This document shows positions 52,639 to 61,571 of a DNA stretch of 64,000 nt, one piece after another (the first letter of the stretch is position 1; each line of letters opens with the position of its first letter). The stretch lies in the NCBI GenBank assembly GCA_958352855.1, contig CATWQE010000008.1, positions 1-64,000 of the forward strand, written 5' to 3'. The notes under the pieces were generated by a model that ran no database searches, was not told where the DNA came from, and was given only the letters and a program-made list of their open reading frames with translations. A program made the translations under genes and the position numbers. The DNA comes from an uncultured Bacillota bacterium. Lineage in GTDB: Bacteria > Bacillota > Clostridia > Lachnospirales > Lachnospiraceae.

Positions 52639-53387
52639 TTCTCCTCTCCAAAGGTAATTCCCTCTACCAAATCTTTGTTAAAAAGTGTAAACAGAATCAA
52701 TGGGGGCAAAAGAACCAGAATACAGCTTACAAATTGCTGCTTTGGCTCTCCCGGCGACACGTAGGCAAGCGCCACTGAAAGAGGATATTTCTCAAAATCC
52801 TTTAAATAGGCAATAGGCTGCTCTACCATATTCCAGCTATCCAGAAAAGACAGAATCCCCACGCATACCAGACTTCCCCTTACGTTTGGCACACCTACGC
52901 GAATAAGGCTCTGCATGGTGCTGCATCCATCCAAAACTGCCGCCTGAAGCATTTCGTCTGAAAGAGCCCCGAAGCTCTGGGTCATAAGAATGGTTCCAAG
53001 GGGAAGAAAAATACTGGGCAGAATCAACGCCCACTGAGTCTGCAAAAGCTCCATTTTATTCAAGACCACATGCCCTGGCACCAGCGTTACCTGCAAAGGC
53101 AGCACCATTAGAATCATAAGAAAAAAGAGCATCAGCCGTTTACATGGAAACTGAAATTTTCCAAATCCATATCCTGCAAGAGCCGCAATCATGATCTGTC
53201 CCATTGCAATTACCACACAAATTCCAAGACTTTTCCAAAATCGAAATAAATACCTGGGAGTTCCCAGAAATACATCATAATAAGCCTGAAAAGACAATCC
53301 TCCCTGTTCATACGCACTGTTTGCCAGCACAACTCCAAAGGGAAGGACACAGATAAAAAATAATATCCCGAAAAAAAGTTTTTTCAT
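52635..53387 (-). CDS. ABC transporter permease (MalG type) of the second importer
   Basis: A CUT1-type permease of 250 residues, somewhat short, with about five or six helices. The EAA-loop region is LQAAVLDGCSTMQSLIRVGV; the alanine/glutamate pattern is altered (LQAA for the usual EEAA). The N-terminus starts directly with a membrane helix (LFFGILFFICVLPFGVVL). Its stop overlaps the downstream membrane protein start by ATGA, and its start overlaps the partner permease stop the same way. Confidence 0.9.
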   Translation of the reverse strand: MKKLFFGILFFICVLPFGVVLANSAYEQGGLSFQAYYDVFLGTPRYLFRFWKSLGICVVIAMGQIMIAALAGYGFGKFQFPCKRLMLFFLMILMVLPLQVTLVPGHVVLNKMELLQTQWALILPSIFLPLGTILMTQSFGALSDEMLQAAVLDGCSTMQSLIRVGVPNVRGSLVCVGILSFLDSWNMVEQPIAYLKDFEKYPLSVALAYVSPGEPKQQFVSCILVLLPPLILFTLFNKDLVEGITFGEEK

Positions 53388-54190
53388 GATTTATATGCCT
53401 CCTTCCTAAGAACCCCCACATAAGCAAGTCCCAAAACAACAGTGATTACCAGAAACAACAGCACAGATACCGCAGACAGATTCCGGTAGTTTAGACTCTC
53501 AAAATTATTATTTAAATAGTGCTGCAGCATATACACCTGTTTTCCCGGATGCTCTCCTCCCAGAAGAAAGATTTCCCTGAAACATTTAAACCCATTAATC
53601 ATGGAGAACAAAAATGTAAAAAACAGGGAATACCACATTTGTGGAGTAGTAATATAGAAAAACATCTGGATTTCCCCTGCGCCATCTAATTTTGCACAGT
53701 TATACTGCTCCTGTGGTATGGTCATTAACCCTGCCAATAAAAGAATCATGCTGTAACCTGTATTTTTCCACAAATATAGCGCCAGAATACTCCCAAGCCC
53801 TGGTTCACTGGTTGAGAAAAACACATCTGCCAGCAATACGGTCCCTGTCACCGGCATGATATAAGGAAAAAGCAGCACCGGTTTCATGAAAGCAAATTTT
53901 TGCACCTGTGACTTCAAAAGCAGGGCAATTCCATAGGCCAGAATCAGAACCAAAGGCAGTCCAATAAGGAAAAACTTCAGCGTATTGCCTGCCGCAAGCT
54001 GAAACACAGGATTTTCCAGAACACTTCTATAATTCTCCAGTCCTGTGAAAACACTTTGCCCTCCCATTCCGCTGCGAAAGGAGTACCACACCACCATAAA
54101 AAACGGCATTGCATAAAACACCATGCACCCCAGCATCACAGGAGCAGTGAGCAAAAGCCCCCGGATGCCCTGTTTTCCATACTTCTTCAT
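53384..54190 (-). CDS. ABC transporter permease (MalF type) of the second importer
   Basis: A CUT1 permease of 268 residues with six membrane helices; the EAA-like loop is YNCAKLDGAGEIQMFFYITT, again less canonical than in the alpha-galactoside importer. It couples to the binding protein encoded 25 nt upstream. No ATPase is encoded in the operon. Confidence 0.9.
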   Translation of the reverse strand: MKKYGKQGIRGLLLTAPVMLGCMVFYAMPFFMVVWYSFRSGMGGQSVFTGLENYRSVLENPVFQLAAGNTLKFFLIGLPLVLILAYGIALLLKSQVQKFAFMKPVLLFPYIMPVTGTVLLADVFFSTSEPGLGSILALYLWKNTGYSMILLLAGLMTIPQEQYNCAKLDGAGEIQMFFYITTPQMWYSLFFTFLFSMINGFKCFREIFLLGGEHPGKQVYMLQHYLNNNFESLNYRNLSAVSVLLFLVITVVLGLAYVGVLRKEAYKS

Positions 54191-54214
54191 ACCCTCACCC
54201 CCGCATCTGCAATT

Positions 54215-55504
54215 TTATTCCGCCAGCATCAGCTCTATCTTCTCATAAGCTTCCTTTACAATTTCTCTCTGTTCCTCCTCGTTTCCCTTTGCTTCCCTGC
54301 ACGCATCACGCATCTTTTGAAGCTCTTTATCCAAATCTGAGGAAAAACGCGCACTGTTGATCTGACTATTTAATGCTTTAAATGCTTTCTCCGTATCATC
54401 CGGTAAATATTTACAATCATTCTCAAATGCTTCCTGATGTGAAGGTACACCAAGGAAATAACTCGCTGTTGAGCTTCCTGCATATTTGCCTGCCTCCGGA
54501 AATCCCTCCCTGGTCATAATTTCATCACTAAAAAGCAAATCCAAAAAGGAAAATGCCTGACTGGGTCTTTTTGTATTCTTATTGATTCCTGCCCATGTAG
54601 TAATATTTGCATTGATTCCTCCCTCTCTGTTGGGATTTGCCAGAAGGCTGTTGGGATTTTGTTTATATCCCGTTGAATTTCTTACAAAAGAACTGGCAAA
54701 ATCTTGTTCTGTCCAGACCAGATTCAGTCCCTTCACTTCCGGACCGTTCTCTGCAAATATGCCAAAATCAATGGAATCCAGGACATATTGGTAGAGCTCT
54801 TCTTCTGATAATAGCAGCTTTTCGTTTGCATAATCCGCATACGCTCCTAACAAATCAGGAAAACTATGATTGATAGCCGGAAACATGGTACTGGTAAGCC
54901 CTGCTTCCCCCGATACCAGACTGTCCCAGGAAGGCAACGGCATCTGTATAGGTTCTTCCTGTGGCTCCTCAAAATAACTGACACGATAATCATACGCAAC
55001 AGGCAACAAACACTGCCCTTCTTCTGTTTTTCCCGCATCCATTACCACTTGATTGTAATGTTCCGGATTGAAATACTCTGCATTTTTGATATAGTTATCC
55101 AGAAGAAGAAATGTGCCGGTATACATGGCTTTTTCAGGATTTTGGAAAAGCATCGGTTGTACTTCTTCCACCCACTTTGAAACATTGAAACATCTGTTAT
55201 CCCTCATCAAAAATACATCCGGCCCTCCTCCTGCCAGCATCTCTGTACGAATTTCCGATATTTTAATCTCTGCCTCATCCGGACTGTCTGGAATCACAAT
55301 CAACTCTGCCTTCAGAGGTTTGTTAAAATACTCCCAGGTTTCTATCAGCTTTGTCATACCATCCACATAAATGGGTTGTGTGCAAATTTTCAGGGTATCC
55401 TGATTTTCTTTTTCCTCTACTGTTTTTTCTTTGCACCCCATACACCCCAGAAGGCCCATTCCCAAACCAACAACCATCATTATTTTTTTCCAGTTTATCT
55501 TCAT
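54215..55504 (-). CDS. Extracellular solute-binding lipoprotein of the second importer
   Basis: The signal peptide contains a lipobox with Cys21 (GLLGC), and a second Cys at 24. The 429-residue protein has a weakly conserved family 1 binding fold (EIRTEMLAGGGPDVFLMRDN, NKNTKRPSQAFSFLDLL). The region EELYQYVLDSIDFGIF is unusual. The ligand is not known; the locus has no glycosidase. The start is the ATG after GGAGGG. It is the first gene of the importer operon and follows a terminator hairpin after the sensor kinase gene. Confidence 0.88.
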   Translation of the reverse strand: MKINWKKIMMVVGLGMGLLGCMGCKEKTVEEKENQDTLKICTQPIYVDGMTKLIETWEYFNKPLKAELIVIPDSPDEAEIKISEIRTEMLAGGGPDVFLMRDNRCFNVSKWVEEVQPMLFQNPEKAMYTGTFLLLDNYIKNAEYFNPEHYNQVVMDAGKTEEGQCLLPVAYDYRVSYFEEPQEEPIQMPLPSWDSLVSGEAGLTSTMFPAINHSFPDLLGAYADYANEKLLLSEEELYQYVLDSIDFGIFAENGPEVKGLNLVWTEQDFASSFVRNSTGYKQNPNSLLANPNREGGINANITTWAGINKNTKRPSQAFSFLDLLFSDEIMTREGFPEAGKYAGSSTASYFLGVPSHQEAFENDCKYLPDDTEKAFKALNSQINSARFSSDLDKELQKMRDACREAKGNEEEQREIVKEAYEKIELMLAE

Positions 55505-55529
55505 TCCCGTTCCCTCCTTCACTGTAAAC

Positions 55530-55579
55530 AAAAAAGGATATTCTCTTCCACTCTATTGTATCAGAGAATACCCTTTTTT
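55530..55579 (-). terminator. Terminator of the two-component system genes
   Basis: GGGTATTCTC and GAGAATATCC pair on the minus strand and are followed by TTTTTTG. It separates the kinase gene from the importer operon; TACAAT within the loop could serve as a -10 element for the importer. Confidence 0.7.
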
Positions 55580-55591
55580 CCTGTTTTGACC

Positions 55592-56941
55592 TTATTCTTT
55601 GACTTTTTGACTGTCTATATCCTGTGCTTTTCCCATCAAAGTTACATTGACCTGAAACTCCTGATTCTCATCACTGATTTCCAGAAATCCCCCGTTTTTC
55701 TCTACAATTTGTTTCACGCTTCCAAGCCCAAGTCCATGGAACGTATGGTCTGTTTTTGTAGTCAGATATTGATGCTCTGCCTTCCTTCTCATTCCTTCAT
55801 AGGGATTCTGGATTTCTAATAAAAACATATTGTTTGGCGTCATCATCCGAACTCTGATTTTCCGCTTTTTCTTCTCCACCTCCCGAACTGCCTCTATGGC
55901 ATTATCCAGCAGATTTCCCAGCAGAATACACATTTCATCCTGCTTTAAAGGGCAGAACAATACCTGAACGTCTAACAAAAAAACAATACCTTCTTTTTTG
56001 GCAAGCTGCATCTTGTAATCCAGCATGAAATCAATTACCGTAAAGCCACTGTACCGGTTTCCCGATATCCTTTCCATACTATGATTCATCTCTTTTAAAT
56101 ACAATAATGCTTCTTCTTCCCTTCCCTGTGCCAGATAATCCTCCAGGAGTAAATGCTGGTGTTTTATATCATGGAGATACCGCCTTTTTTCATTATACAT
56201 TTCCTCTACAAGCCGGTATTGATTTCTCATCATTCTGTAATTCATGCGGAGCATCTGGTCCTGATACTGAATTTCCCAGTTATAACGCATTACCAGAAAT
56301 ACAATGAACAGACAGAGAAACACAAACAGCAGCAAAGCAAGAAAAAGGACAAACTCCCTGGTCACTACACTGATGGCCTGCTCTTTGGTAAAAGAAAGTT
56401 TCGCAATCACAGCTTCTCCCGTAGCCAGCGCCGACAAATACAAATATCCCCTTGGATTTGGACAGCGGATAAAGCCGCTTTCCCTGTTGCCATACCATAG
56501 CCAAAGCACCGCGCCTATAGTAAAAAGCATAAACACCATATGAAATAAAGTATAAGGATTGTGATAACGCTCATCCACATATTGCAGAAAAAACTCATTT
56601 ATTCTGAGACAGTCCAGGGTCAGTACAAAATAATGCACCACTTGAAGGTTAATCCAATAAAGCACATTTTTTGCAAAAAGTTCCCAGAAATCAATTTTGT
56701 AAAAAAGAAACAAAACGAACTGCAGGTAAATATAATGAAAGGTATAAAGAGGCGCAGAATATTTTTCATAAAAACTATTTTCAATTTCCAAAATCAAACA
56801 TACAGAAATCAACAGCGCTACACGAATCCATTCCCCTCTTCGTTCTCTCCGAAACCCGGCCTTGCCCACTGCCAGCCTTACACCCACTAGAACTGTAATG
56901 ATTCCCTCTGCGATTCTGATGATTTGCCCGACACTTAACAT
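55592..56941 (-). CDS. AgrC-like sensor histidine kinase (GHKL ATPase)
   Basis: A six- or seven-helix N-terminal membrane sensor (residues 1-215), a coiled coil and a kinase core. The phosphoacceptor segment is YLHDIKHQHLLLEDYL; the N box is LLGNLLDNAIEA and the G box is HGLGLGSVKQIVEKNGG. This is the AgrC/ComD family, whose ligands are often peptides. No precursor peptide or AgrB-type protease is encoded nearby. The ATG at 56941 follows GGAG and overlaps the regulator stop codon, so kinase and regulator are translationally coupled. Confidence 0.9.
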   Translation of the reverse strand: MLSVGQIIRIAEGIITVLVGVRLAVGKAGFRRERRGEWIRVALLISVCLILEIENSFYEKYSAPLYTFHYIYLQFVLFLFYKIDFWELFAKNVLYWINLQVVHYFVLTLDCLRINEFFLQYVDERYHNPYTLFHMVFMLFTIGAVLWLWYGNRESGFIRCPNPRGYLYLSALATGEAVIAKLSFTKEQAISVVTREFVLFLALLLFVFLCLFIVFLVMRYNWEIQYQDQMLRMNYRMMRNQYRLVEEMYNEKRRYLHDIKHQHLLLEDYLAQGREEEALLYLKEMNHSMERISGNRYSGFTVIDFMLDYKMQLAKKEGIVFLLDVQVLFCPLKQDEMCILLGNLLDNAIEAVREVEKKKRKIRVRMMTPNNMFLLEIQNPYEGMRRKAEHQYLTTKTDHTFHGLGLGSVKQIVEKNGGFLEISDENQEFQVNVTLMGKAQDIDSQKVKE

Positions 56942-57648
56942 AAACTTCTCCAATAATCACTGATTGCTTTTTTAAGCTTCTGTCCCTGTGGAATGCTCAC
57001 AGGAATCCGCTCCTGATTTCGCATGACCACTGTATTTCCCTCCAACTGCATCACATGCTTTAGATTTACAATGTGACTCTTATCTGTATAAACAAATTCC
57101 GGCGCTCCAAGAGCTGCAAATACCTTCTGCAAAGAAGTTCTCTCCCGAATTTCACCTTGCTTTGTATGAAAATACACATATTTTCCTGCCACATCCAGAT
57201 AAAAGATATCTTCATAAGCCATTCTGGCAAGAACAGACTGTGTCTCTATGGTGTAGAACCGCTGATTCCTTCCTTCTGTCTTTTTCTCCATTTCTTCCAG
57301 AGCAGGCGAAAGCTCTTCCTGCACTCTCTCTTTCATAATATACCGGAAAATTCCGTACTCATATCCTTTCAGACTGTACTTCAAATAAGAGGTAACAAAA
57401 AGAATAAACGGTTCCTGATATTTCAGCCTGATTTCATGTGCCAGTTCCATACCATTCATATCTGGCATCTGAATATCCAGAATATAGGCATCATAGTACA
57501 CGCCTTCTTCCAAATCCCATAGAAGCTCTCTGGAATACTGATATTTTTTTATTTCATAAATTCTTCTGTTTTTTCGTGCAAAATCTTCTATTATTCCCTG
57601 TACCAAGTCTAAATAAACAGGTTCGTCATCTAATATTGCAATTTTCAT
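56935..57648 (-). CDS. LytTR family response regulator (AgrA-like)
   Basis: The receiver domain (residues 1-120) has the acidic pocket IAILDDEPVY and the phosphorylation Asp in AYILDIQMPDMNGME. The C-terminal LytTR DNA-binding domain carries FYTIETQSVLARMAYEDIFY and SHIVNLKHVMQLEGNTVVM. This domain binds DNA by beta strands rather than an HTH. It is the partner of the kinase encoded downstream and is likely to control the importer operon next to it. Confidence 0.93.
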   Translation of the reverse strand: MKIAILDDEPVYLDLVQGIIEDFARKNRRIYEIKKYQYSRELLWDLEEGVYYDAYILDIQMPDMNGMELAHEIRLKYQEPFILFVTSYLKYSLKGYEYGIFRYIMKERVQEELSPALEEMEKKTEGRNQRFYTIETQSVLARMAYEDIFYLDVAGKYVYFHTKQGEIRERTSLQKVFAALGAPEFVYTDKSHIVNLKHVMQLEGNTVVMRNQERIPVSIPQGQKLKKAISDYWRSLC

Positions 57649-57705
57649 ACTTTCTTCCCTGACTTTACAAATAATCTGTCACTATTGTACCAAATATTTC
57701 ATAAA

Positions 57706-57785
57706 AAAACTACATTTCCCCCCTTGCAATTTCTTAAAATCAGGTGTAGTATACATATATCAATACATAGTTTTGAAAACTACAT
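57706..57785. promoter_or_regulatory. Repeated sites between response regulator and hemolysin III genes
   Basis: AAAACTACAT occurs at 57706-57715 and again at 57776-57785, exactly 70 bp apart. The second is part of a palindrome TAGTTTT-G-AAAACTA (57768-57782). The first lies beside the predicted regulator promoter (TACAAT on the minus strand). They are candidates for LytTR autoregulation. Confidence 0.4.
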
Positions 57786-57851
57786 CTAAAATTTATGAAT
57801 ACCGCATAAATCAATTCATATACTATAAAAAACAGAACAGGAGTGGTATGT

Positions 57852-58514
57852 ATGAAATTTAAAATTAAAGACCCCGGAAGCGCAATTACTCATTTTATCG
57901 GCTGCATCATGGCCATTCTGGCAGCTCTCCCTCTGCTGCACAAGGCAGCCAGAGAACCGGACAGTATTTATGTCATTGCCATGGGAATTTTCATTCTCAG
58001 CATGATTTTGCTCTATGCAGCCAGCACTATCTACCACACCGTAGACTCTACAGAAAAAGTAAACCGCCGGCTTCGCAAAATAGACCATATGATGATTTTC
58101 ATCCTTATTGCAGGCAGCTATACCCCGGTTTGCCTTATTGTCCTTCAGGGAACTACCGGATACCTTCTTTGTGGGGCTGTGTGGGCTGTGGCAATTATTG
58201 GAATCATTATTAAGGCTTGCTGGATAAACTGCCCGAAATGGTTCTCCTCTGTGATTTACATTGGCATGGGATGGCTCTGTGTCTTTGCTTTTGTTCCCAT
58301 TGTCCATTCCCTTCCATCAGCCGGTTTTGGATGGCTTCTGGCAGGCGGCATCATTTATACAGTAGGGGGAATTATCTATGCTTTGAAATTACCAATTTTT
58401 AACTCCCATCATAAAAATTTTGGCTCTCATGAAATTTTCCATCTTTTTGTTATGGGAGGAAGCATCTGCCACTTTATTGTCATGTATTTCTTTGTTTTAC
58501 CTATGGGGATGTAA
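57852..58514 (+). CDS. Hemolysin III family membrane protein (YqfA-like)
   Basis: A seven-helix protein of 220 residues in the PAQR/hemolysin III group. The N-terminal metal ligand segment is AASTIYHTVDS and the C-terminal one is SHEIFHLFVMGGSICHFIVM; these His residues, with an Asp, likely hold zinc, as in adiponectin receptor relatives. The ATG follows AGGAG. The true function is not hemolysis in most bacteria and remains unclear. Confidence 0.9.
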   Translation: MKFKIKDPGSAITHFIGCIMAILAALPLLHKAAREPDSIYVIAMGIFILSMILLYAASTIYHTVDSTEKVNRRLRKIDHMMIFILIAGSYTPVCLIVLQGTTGYLLCGAVWAVAIIGIIIKACWINCPKWFSSVIYIGMGWLCVFAFVPIVHSLPSAGFGWLLAGGIIYTVGGIIYALKLPIFNSHHKNFGSHEIFHLFVMGGSICHFIVMYFFVLPMGM

Positions 58515-58530
58515 GTAGCATCCCCTTTTT
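58505..58530 (+). terminator. Terminator of the hemolysin III gene
   Basis: GGGGATG and CATCCCC form the stem and five T residues follow. The 5' arm overlaps the last codons and the stop of the gene. Confidence 0.8.
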
Positions 58531-58533
58531 CAT

Positions 58534-60801
58534 TTATTCATAAATCCGATAGCCATTCTTTGTTGCATTCTTTACCAGATACAATGCCTTGTCCGCTTTT
58601 TCATAAAGCTGTGTAAAATCTTTCCCCTGCTTGGGCGCAAATACTGCGCCAACAGACGCACTGATTGTTACCTGCCGCTCCCCGCTGCCATAAGTAAGGA
58701 CTAATTTTTTCAGCAAACTGGAAAGCACCTTATCCAGCGCCTCCTTTGGAAGACCTTTCGCAAATATAATGAATTCGTCTCCACCCAGACGGCATACCAC
58801 ATCATAGCTTCTGAAATGTTTTACCAGAATTTTTGCCACCTCTGCAAGCGCGCAGTCTCCTGTCATATGTCCCAGATTATCATTTAACTGCTTAAATCCG
58901 TCTAAATCCAGAATCATAAATACCCCTGTCTCCTCTGATTCCATACTGGCAAGAGCCTGATTTATTTTCTGTGTTCCGGCGCTGCGGTTATAAACCATAG
59001 TAAGAGCATCATAAACCGCAGTCTGCTCCAAATGTAGCTCTTTTCTCTTCTTACTGTCAATATCACGAATTGTTAAAAGCGCAATAAGTTCTCCCTGTTC
59101 TTCACTCAGGTGGATTTCACTGGCAACCCAGTACACAATCCCTTCATCATCTCTACATTCATATTCCAGGCTATAATCAAAATTCTGGTTTTGAAAATAC
59201 TGCTTTATGCTCTCTGGGGAACACTTTTCACGAAACAGCTCCCAGTATTGTTTTAATACCCTGTGTTCCATAAAAATTTCAAAGGCATTACTATATTTTC
59301 TCAACTGCTTTTGCTCTTCATTATTCTTTTTTAACACCTTATCCTGGGTGATATTGATTTCATAAAAGGCAATGGTGTCTGTCATAAACAGATTTCTCAG
59401 TTTTTCTTCTTTCTCTAGCTGAATTTCCCGTATTCTTTTCTCTGTAACATCATATATCATACCAATAGAACGCACCGGTCTGTTCTTATTATCATATAAA
59501 TGTGATATCTTTACATGATAATAACAGATTCCCCTTTTTTGCTCTGCAGTAATATCCAACTCAGACTGTTCCAGATTCGCCTGCATATCCTTCTTCATCT
59601 GTTTTATAAATTCCTCTATCACAGTCTTATTTCTGGCATCAACACAATTTATCATTTCTTTTGAAGCATTCTGAATACACTGTGGAATTCCAAGCCTGTT
59701 CATACTGTCATTCATAAAATCCATCTGGTCTTTCATTGCATCATAAAGAAATACAAAGCTCTCCATCTCATCTGTGGCAATTTGAAAAATACTGTCCCGA
59801 ATCCTTAGTTCTCTGTTCATTTTCTCTGTTTTCCTCTTTTCAAAGGAAACCACTGCAAAATATCCTGCCACAAACAGCAATAAAATAATTAAAATCTGGC
59901 CAGTCAACTGAACTGCATGTCCCTGTAAATGAGACACCTTACTTGTCATAGAGTCTCCGTCTACCACAGTAACCACATACCATTCATTAATATCGATTGG
60001 TGTAATATAGACGTAATCTCTGTTTTCCTCTGGCCCTATTTCTGTATAGGTAGATTGTTTTTTCTCCATATACTGCCTGATTTTCTCAATAGACATCTGA
60101 CTTTCTGCTGCTTCTAAATCAGAAAAGAGAGTTTCCTGATTTAAGATAGCCTCTCTGTACAAAAATCTGCTGATATAGTCGCCTTCTGAATCAACAATAT
60201 ACTGGTTTTTATTATGCTCTGTTACATCCTCATTATCGTAAATTTTATAATTCTCTGTTTCAATAATACCATACAGCACTCCTTTTACCTGGCCCTGCAC
60301 TCCAAATACCGGTGAAGATAAGAAAAAAACTTCTTCATCAAAAATTTTTGATTCTGTGGATTTGCTGACAAAAGTCTTTCCCTGCATACTGTTTTGAAAA
60401 AAATCACGCTCTGATACATTCACAATATCACCGGTGCTTATCCTGCTGATACCATCCGAAGTAGCCACGCCAAAACGATGTAGACCTGTGTCCTGCTCAG
60501 ATAAAATCCTGTTTAAGCCCGCCATGACCTCGTCACTTTTAATATCCTCTTTCTCTTCCAGCAATTTCGCAATATATCCTATATTTTGTAAAGAAGCATT
60601 CACCTTTTCTTCTACCATGGCAGCCCCCTGGTCAGATAAACTTGCCATAGCCTGAACCAGACTCTTTGTTTCTTCTTCTCTTACATCTTTTTCAAATCTG
60701 CCTAAAAGGATACTGATATATACAATAATAAAAACAGACGATAAAATAAGTCCCACAGCCTTCCATATGGTTGTCCTGTTTTCTTTTTGTTGTTCCCTCA
60801 C
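58534..60801 (-). CDS. Membrane diguanylate cyclase: Cache, PAS and GGDEF domains
   Basis: Residues 15-35 and about 295-317 are membrane helices flanking a large extracellular dCache-type sensor. PAS-like domains follow in the cytosol (for example QKRGICYYHVKISHL and IGMIYDVTEKR). The C-terminal GGDEF domain, with RLGGDEFIIFAKG, makes c-di-GMP. An inhibitory I-site, RSYD, lies five residues before GGDEF, so feedback inhibition is expected. Its signal is unknown. The start is a GTG after GGAAGG. It is convergent with the hemolysin III gene. Confidence 0.9.
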   Translation of the reverse strand: MREQQKENRTTIWKAVGLILSSVFIIVYISILLGRFEKDVREEETKSLVQAMASLSDQGAAMVEEKVNASLQNIGYIAKLLEEKEDIKSDEVMAGLNRILSEQDTGLHRFGVATSDGISRISTGDIVNVSERDFFQNSMQGKTFVSKSTESKIFDEEVFFLSSPVFGVQGQVKGVLYGIIETENYKIYDNEDVTEHNKNQYIVDSEGDYISRFLYREAILNQETLFSDLEAAESQMSIEKIRQYMEKKQSTYTEIGPEENRDYVYITPIDINEWYVVTVVDGDSMTSKVSHLQGHAVQLTGQILIILLLFVAGYFAVVSFEKRKTEKMNRELRIRDSIFQIATDEMESFVFLYDAMKDQMDFMNDSMNRLGIPQCIQNASKEMINCVDARNKTVIEEFIKQMKKDMQANLEQSELDITAEQKRGICYYHVKISHLYDNKNRPVRSIGMIYDVTEKRIREIQLEKEEKLRNLFMTDTIAFYEINITQDKVLKKNNEEQKQLRKYSNAFEIFMEHRVLKQYWELFREKCSPESIKQYFQNQNFDYSLEYECRDDEGIVYWVASEIHLSEEQGELIALLTIRDIDSKKRKELHLEQTAVYDALTMVYNRSAGTQKINQALASMESEETGVFMILDLDGFKQLNDNLGHMTGDCALAEVAKILVKHFRSYDVVCRLGGDEFIIFAKGLPKEALDKVLSSLLKKLVLTYGSGERQVTISASVGAVFAPKQGKDFTQLYEKADKALYLVKNATKNGYRIYE

Positions 60802-60924
60802 GTTGCTTTATTCCTTCCTGTTTGTCTCTATATATCTTTCTGTTAAGTATACAATAATACATTCCTGTGCTTCAAGGGCATAAACTTATTCCATTGTGTT
60901 CTCAAAAAAATGTCATAAATATAC

Positions 60925-60953
60925 TTGACTTTTTTTATCAAGTATGATATCTT
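60925..60953 (+). promoter_or_regulatory. Promoter of the perR-like gene
   Basis: TTGACT and TATCTT are 17 bp apart. A dyad CTTGA-N9-TCAAG overlaps the -35 element, with the same spacing as at the rubrerythrin promoter. Confidence 0.55.
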
Positions 60954-60961
60954 AATATCAG

Positions 60962-60976
60962 TAACAATTATTGTTA
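60962..60976. promoter_or_regulatory. PerR/Fur-type box before the perR-like gene
   Basis: TAACAAT-T-ATTGTTA is a perfect 7-1-7 inverted repeat, matching the PerR box layout. It lies just after the -10 element, a typical repressor position, so autoregulation is likely. Confidence 0.7.
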
Positions 60977-61036
60977 TTAATCTTGTTACTGAAAGATAAT
61001 CTCTCAGATTCTTCTGACTGATGGAAAGGAGAGTAT

Positions 61037-61444
61037 ATGGCTACATTAAAATACAGCCGACAGAGGGAATGCATCCGGGAATACGTAAGAAACTGCAAGG
61101 AACACCCTACCGCAGACAGTATTTACGGGAAAATGAAAGACGAATTTCCCAATATCAGTCTGGGGACTGTGTACCGTAACCTTTCTCTTCTTGTGGAGCT
61201 TGGAGAAATCACAAAGATTTCCATAGACAATGGCCCTGACCGGTTTGATTGCAATACCCGCCCTCACAGTCATTTTGTCTGCACTCACTGTCATTGTATT
61301 CAAGACATGGACGTACCTGAAATTGACGGAATTGTGGAAAAAGCATCGGAAAAGTTCAACGGAAAAGTTTCCGCCCACAGGACTACATTTTACGGTATCT
61401 GTAAACACTGTTTAGAGGAAGAAAAAAATCAAAAAACTTCTTGA
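61037..61444 (+). CDS. perR: Fur family regulator, PerR-like
   Basis: A winged-helix regulator of 135 residues. The DNA-binding domain includes HPTADSIYGKMKDEFPNISL and GTVYRNLSLLVELGEI. The structural zinc site uses CTHC and CKHC. The regulatory metal site residues His and Asp (DRFDCNTRPHSHFVC) are present and fit PerR, which senses peroxide through iron-bound His oxidation. The neighbours, two rubrerythrins, support a peroxide-response role. Fur or Zur cannot be excluded by motif alone. AAAGGAG precedes the ATG. Confidence 0.85.
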   Translation: MATLKYSRQRECIREYVRNCKEHPTADSIYGKMKDEFPNISLGTVYRNLSLLVELGEITKISIDNGPDRFDCNTRPHSHFVCTHCHCIQDMDVPEIDGIVEKASEKFNGKVSAHRTTFYGICKHCLEEEKNQKTS

Positions 61445-61469
61445 CAATTTCTATCAAGTATGTTAAATT
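61441..61469 (+). promoter_or_regulatory. Promoter of the reverse rubrerythrin gene
   Basis: TTGACA (overlapping the perR stop codon) and TAAATT are 17 bp apart. A CTTGA-N9-TCAAG dyad overlaps the -35, as at the perR promoter. Confidence 0.5.
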
Positions 61470-61492
61470 ATAATAGTAATCATTACTATTAT
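61470..61492. promoter_or_regulatory. PerR/Fur-type box before reverse rubrerythrin
   Basis: ATAATAGTAAT-C-ATTACTATTAT is a perfect 11-1-11 inverted repeat that covers the predicted transcription start. It is longer than the box upstream of perR and probably binds with higher affinity. Confidence 0.75.
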
Positions 61493-61571
61493 TACTTCTT
61501 CAACAACCTGGCTTTGGCCAGATGAAATAACACAAAATAAAAATTCAAATAAGAAAAGGAGATTTACAATT

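Noticed and set aside
55592..57648. Complete agr-type quorum sensing system
   Set aside because: No AgrB-like protease or short precursor peptide gene was found in the adjacent gaps (55505-55591 and 57649-57851).
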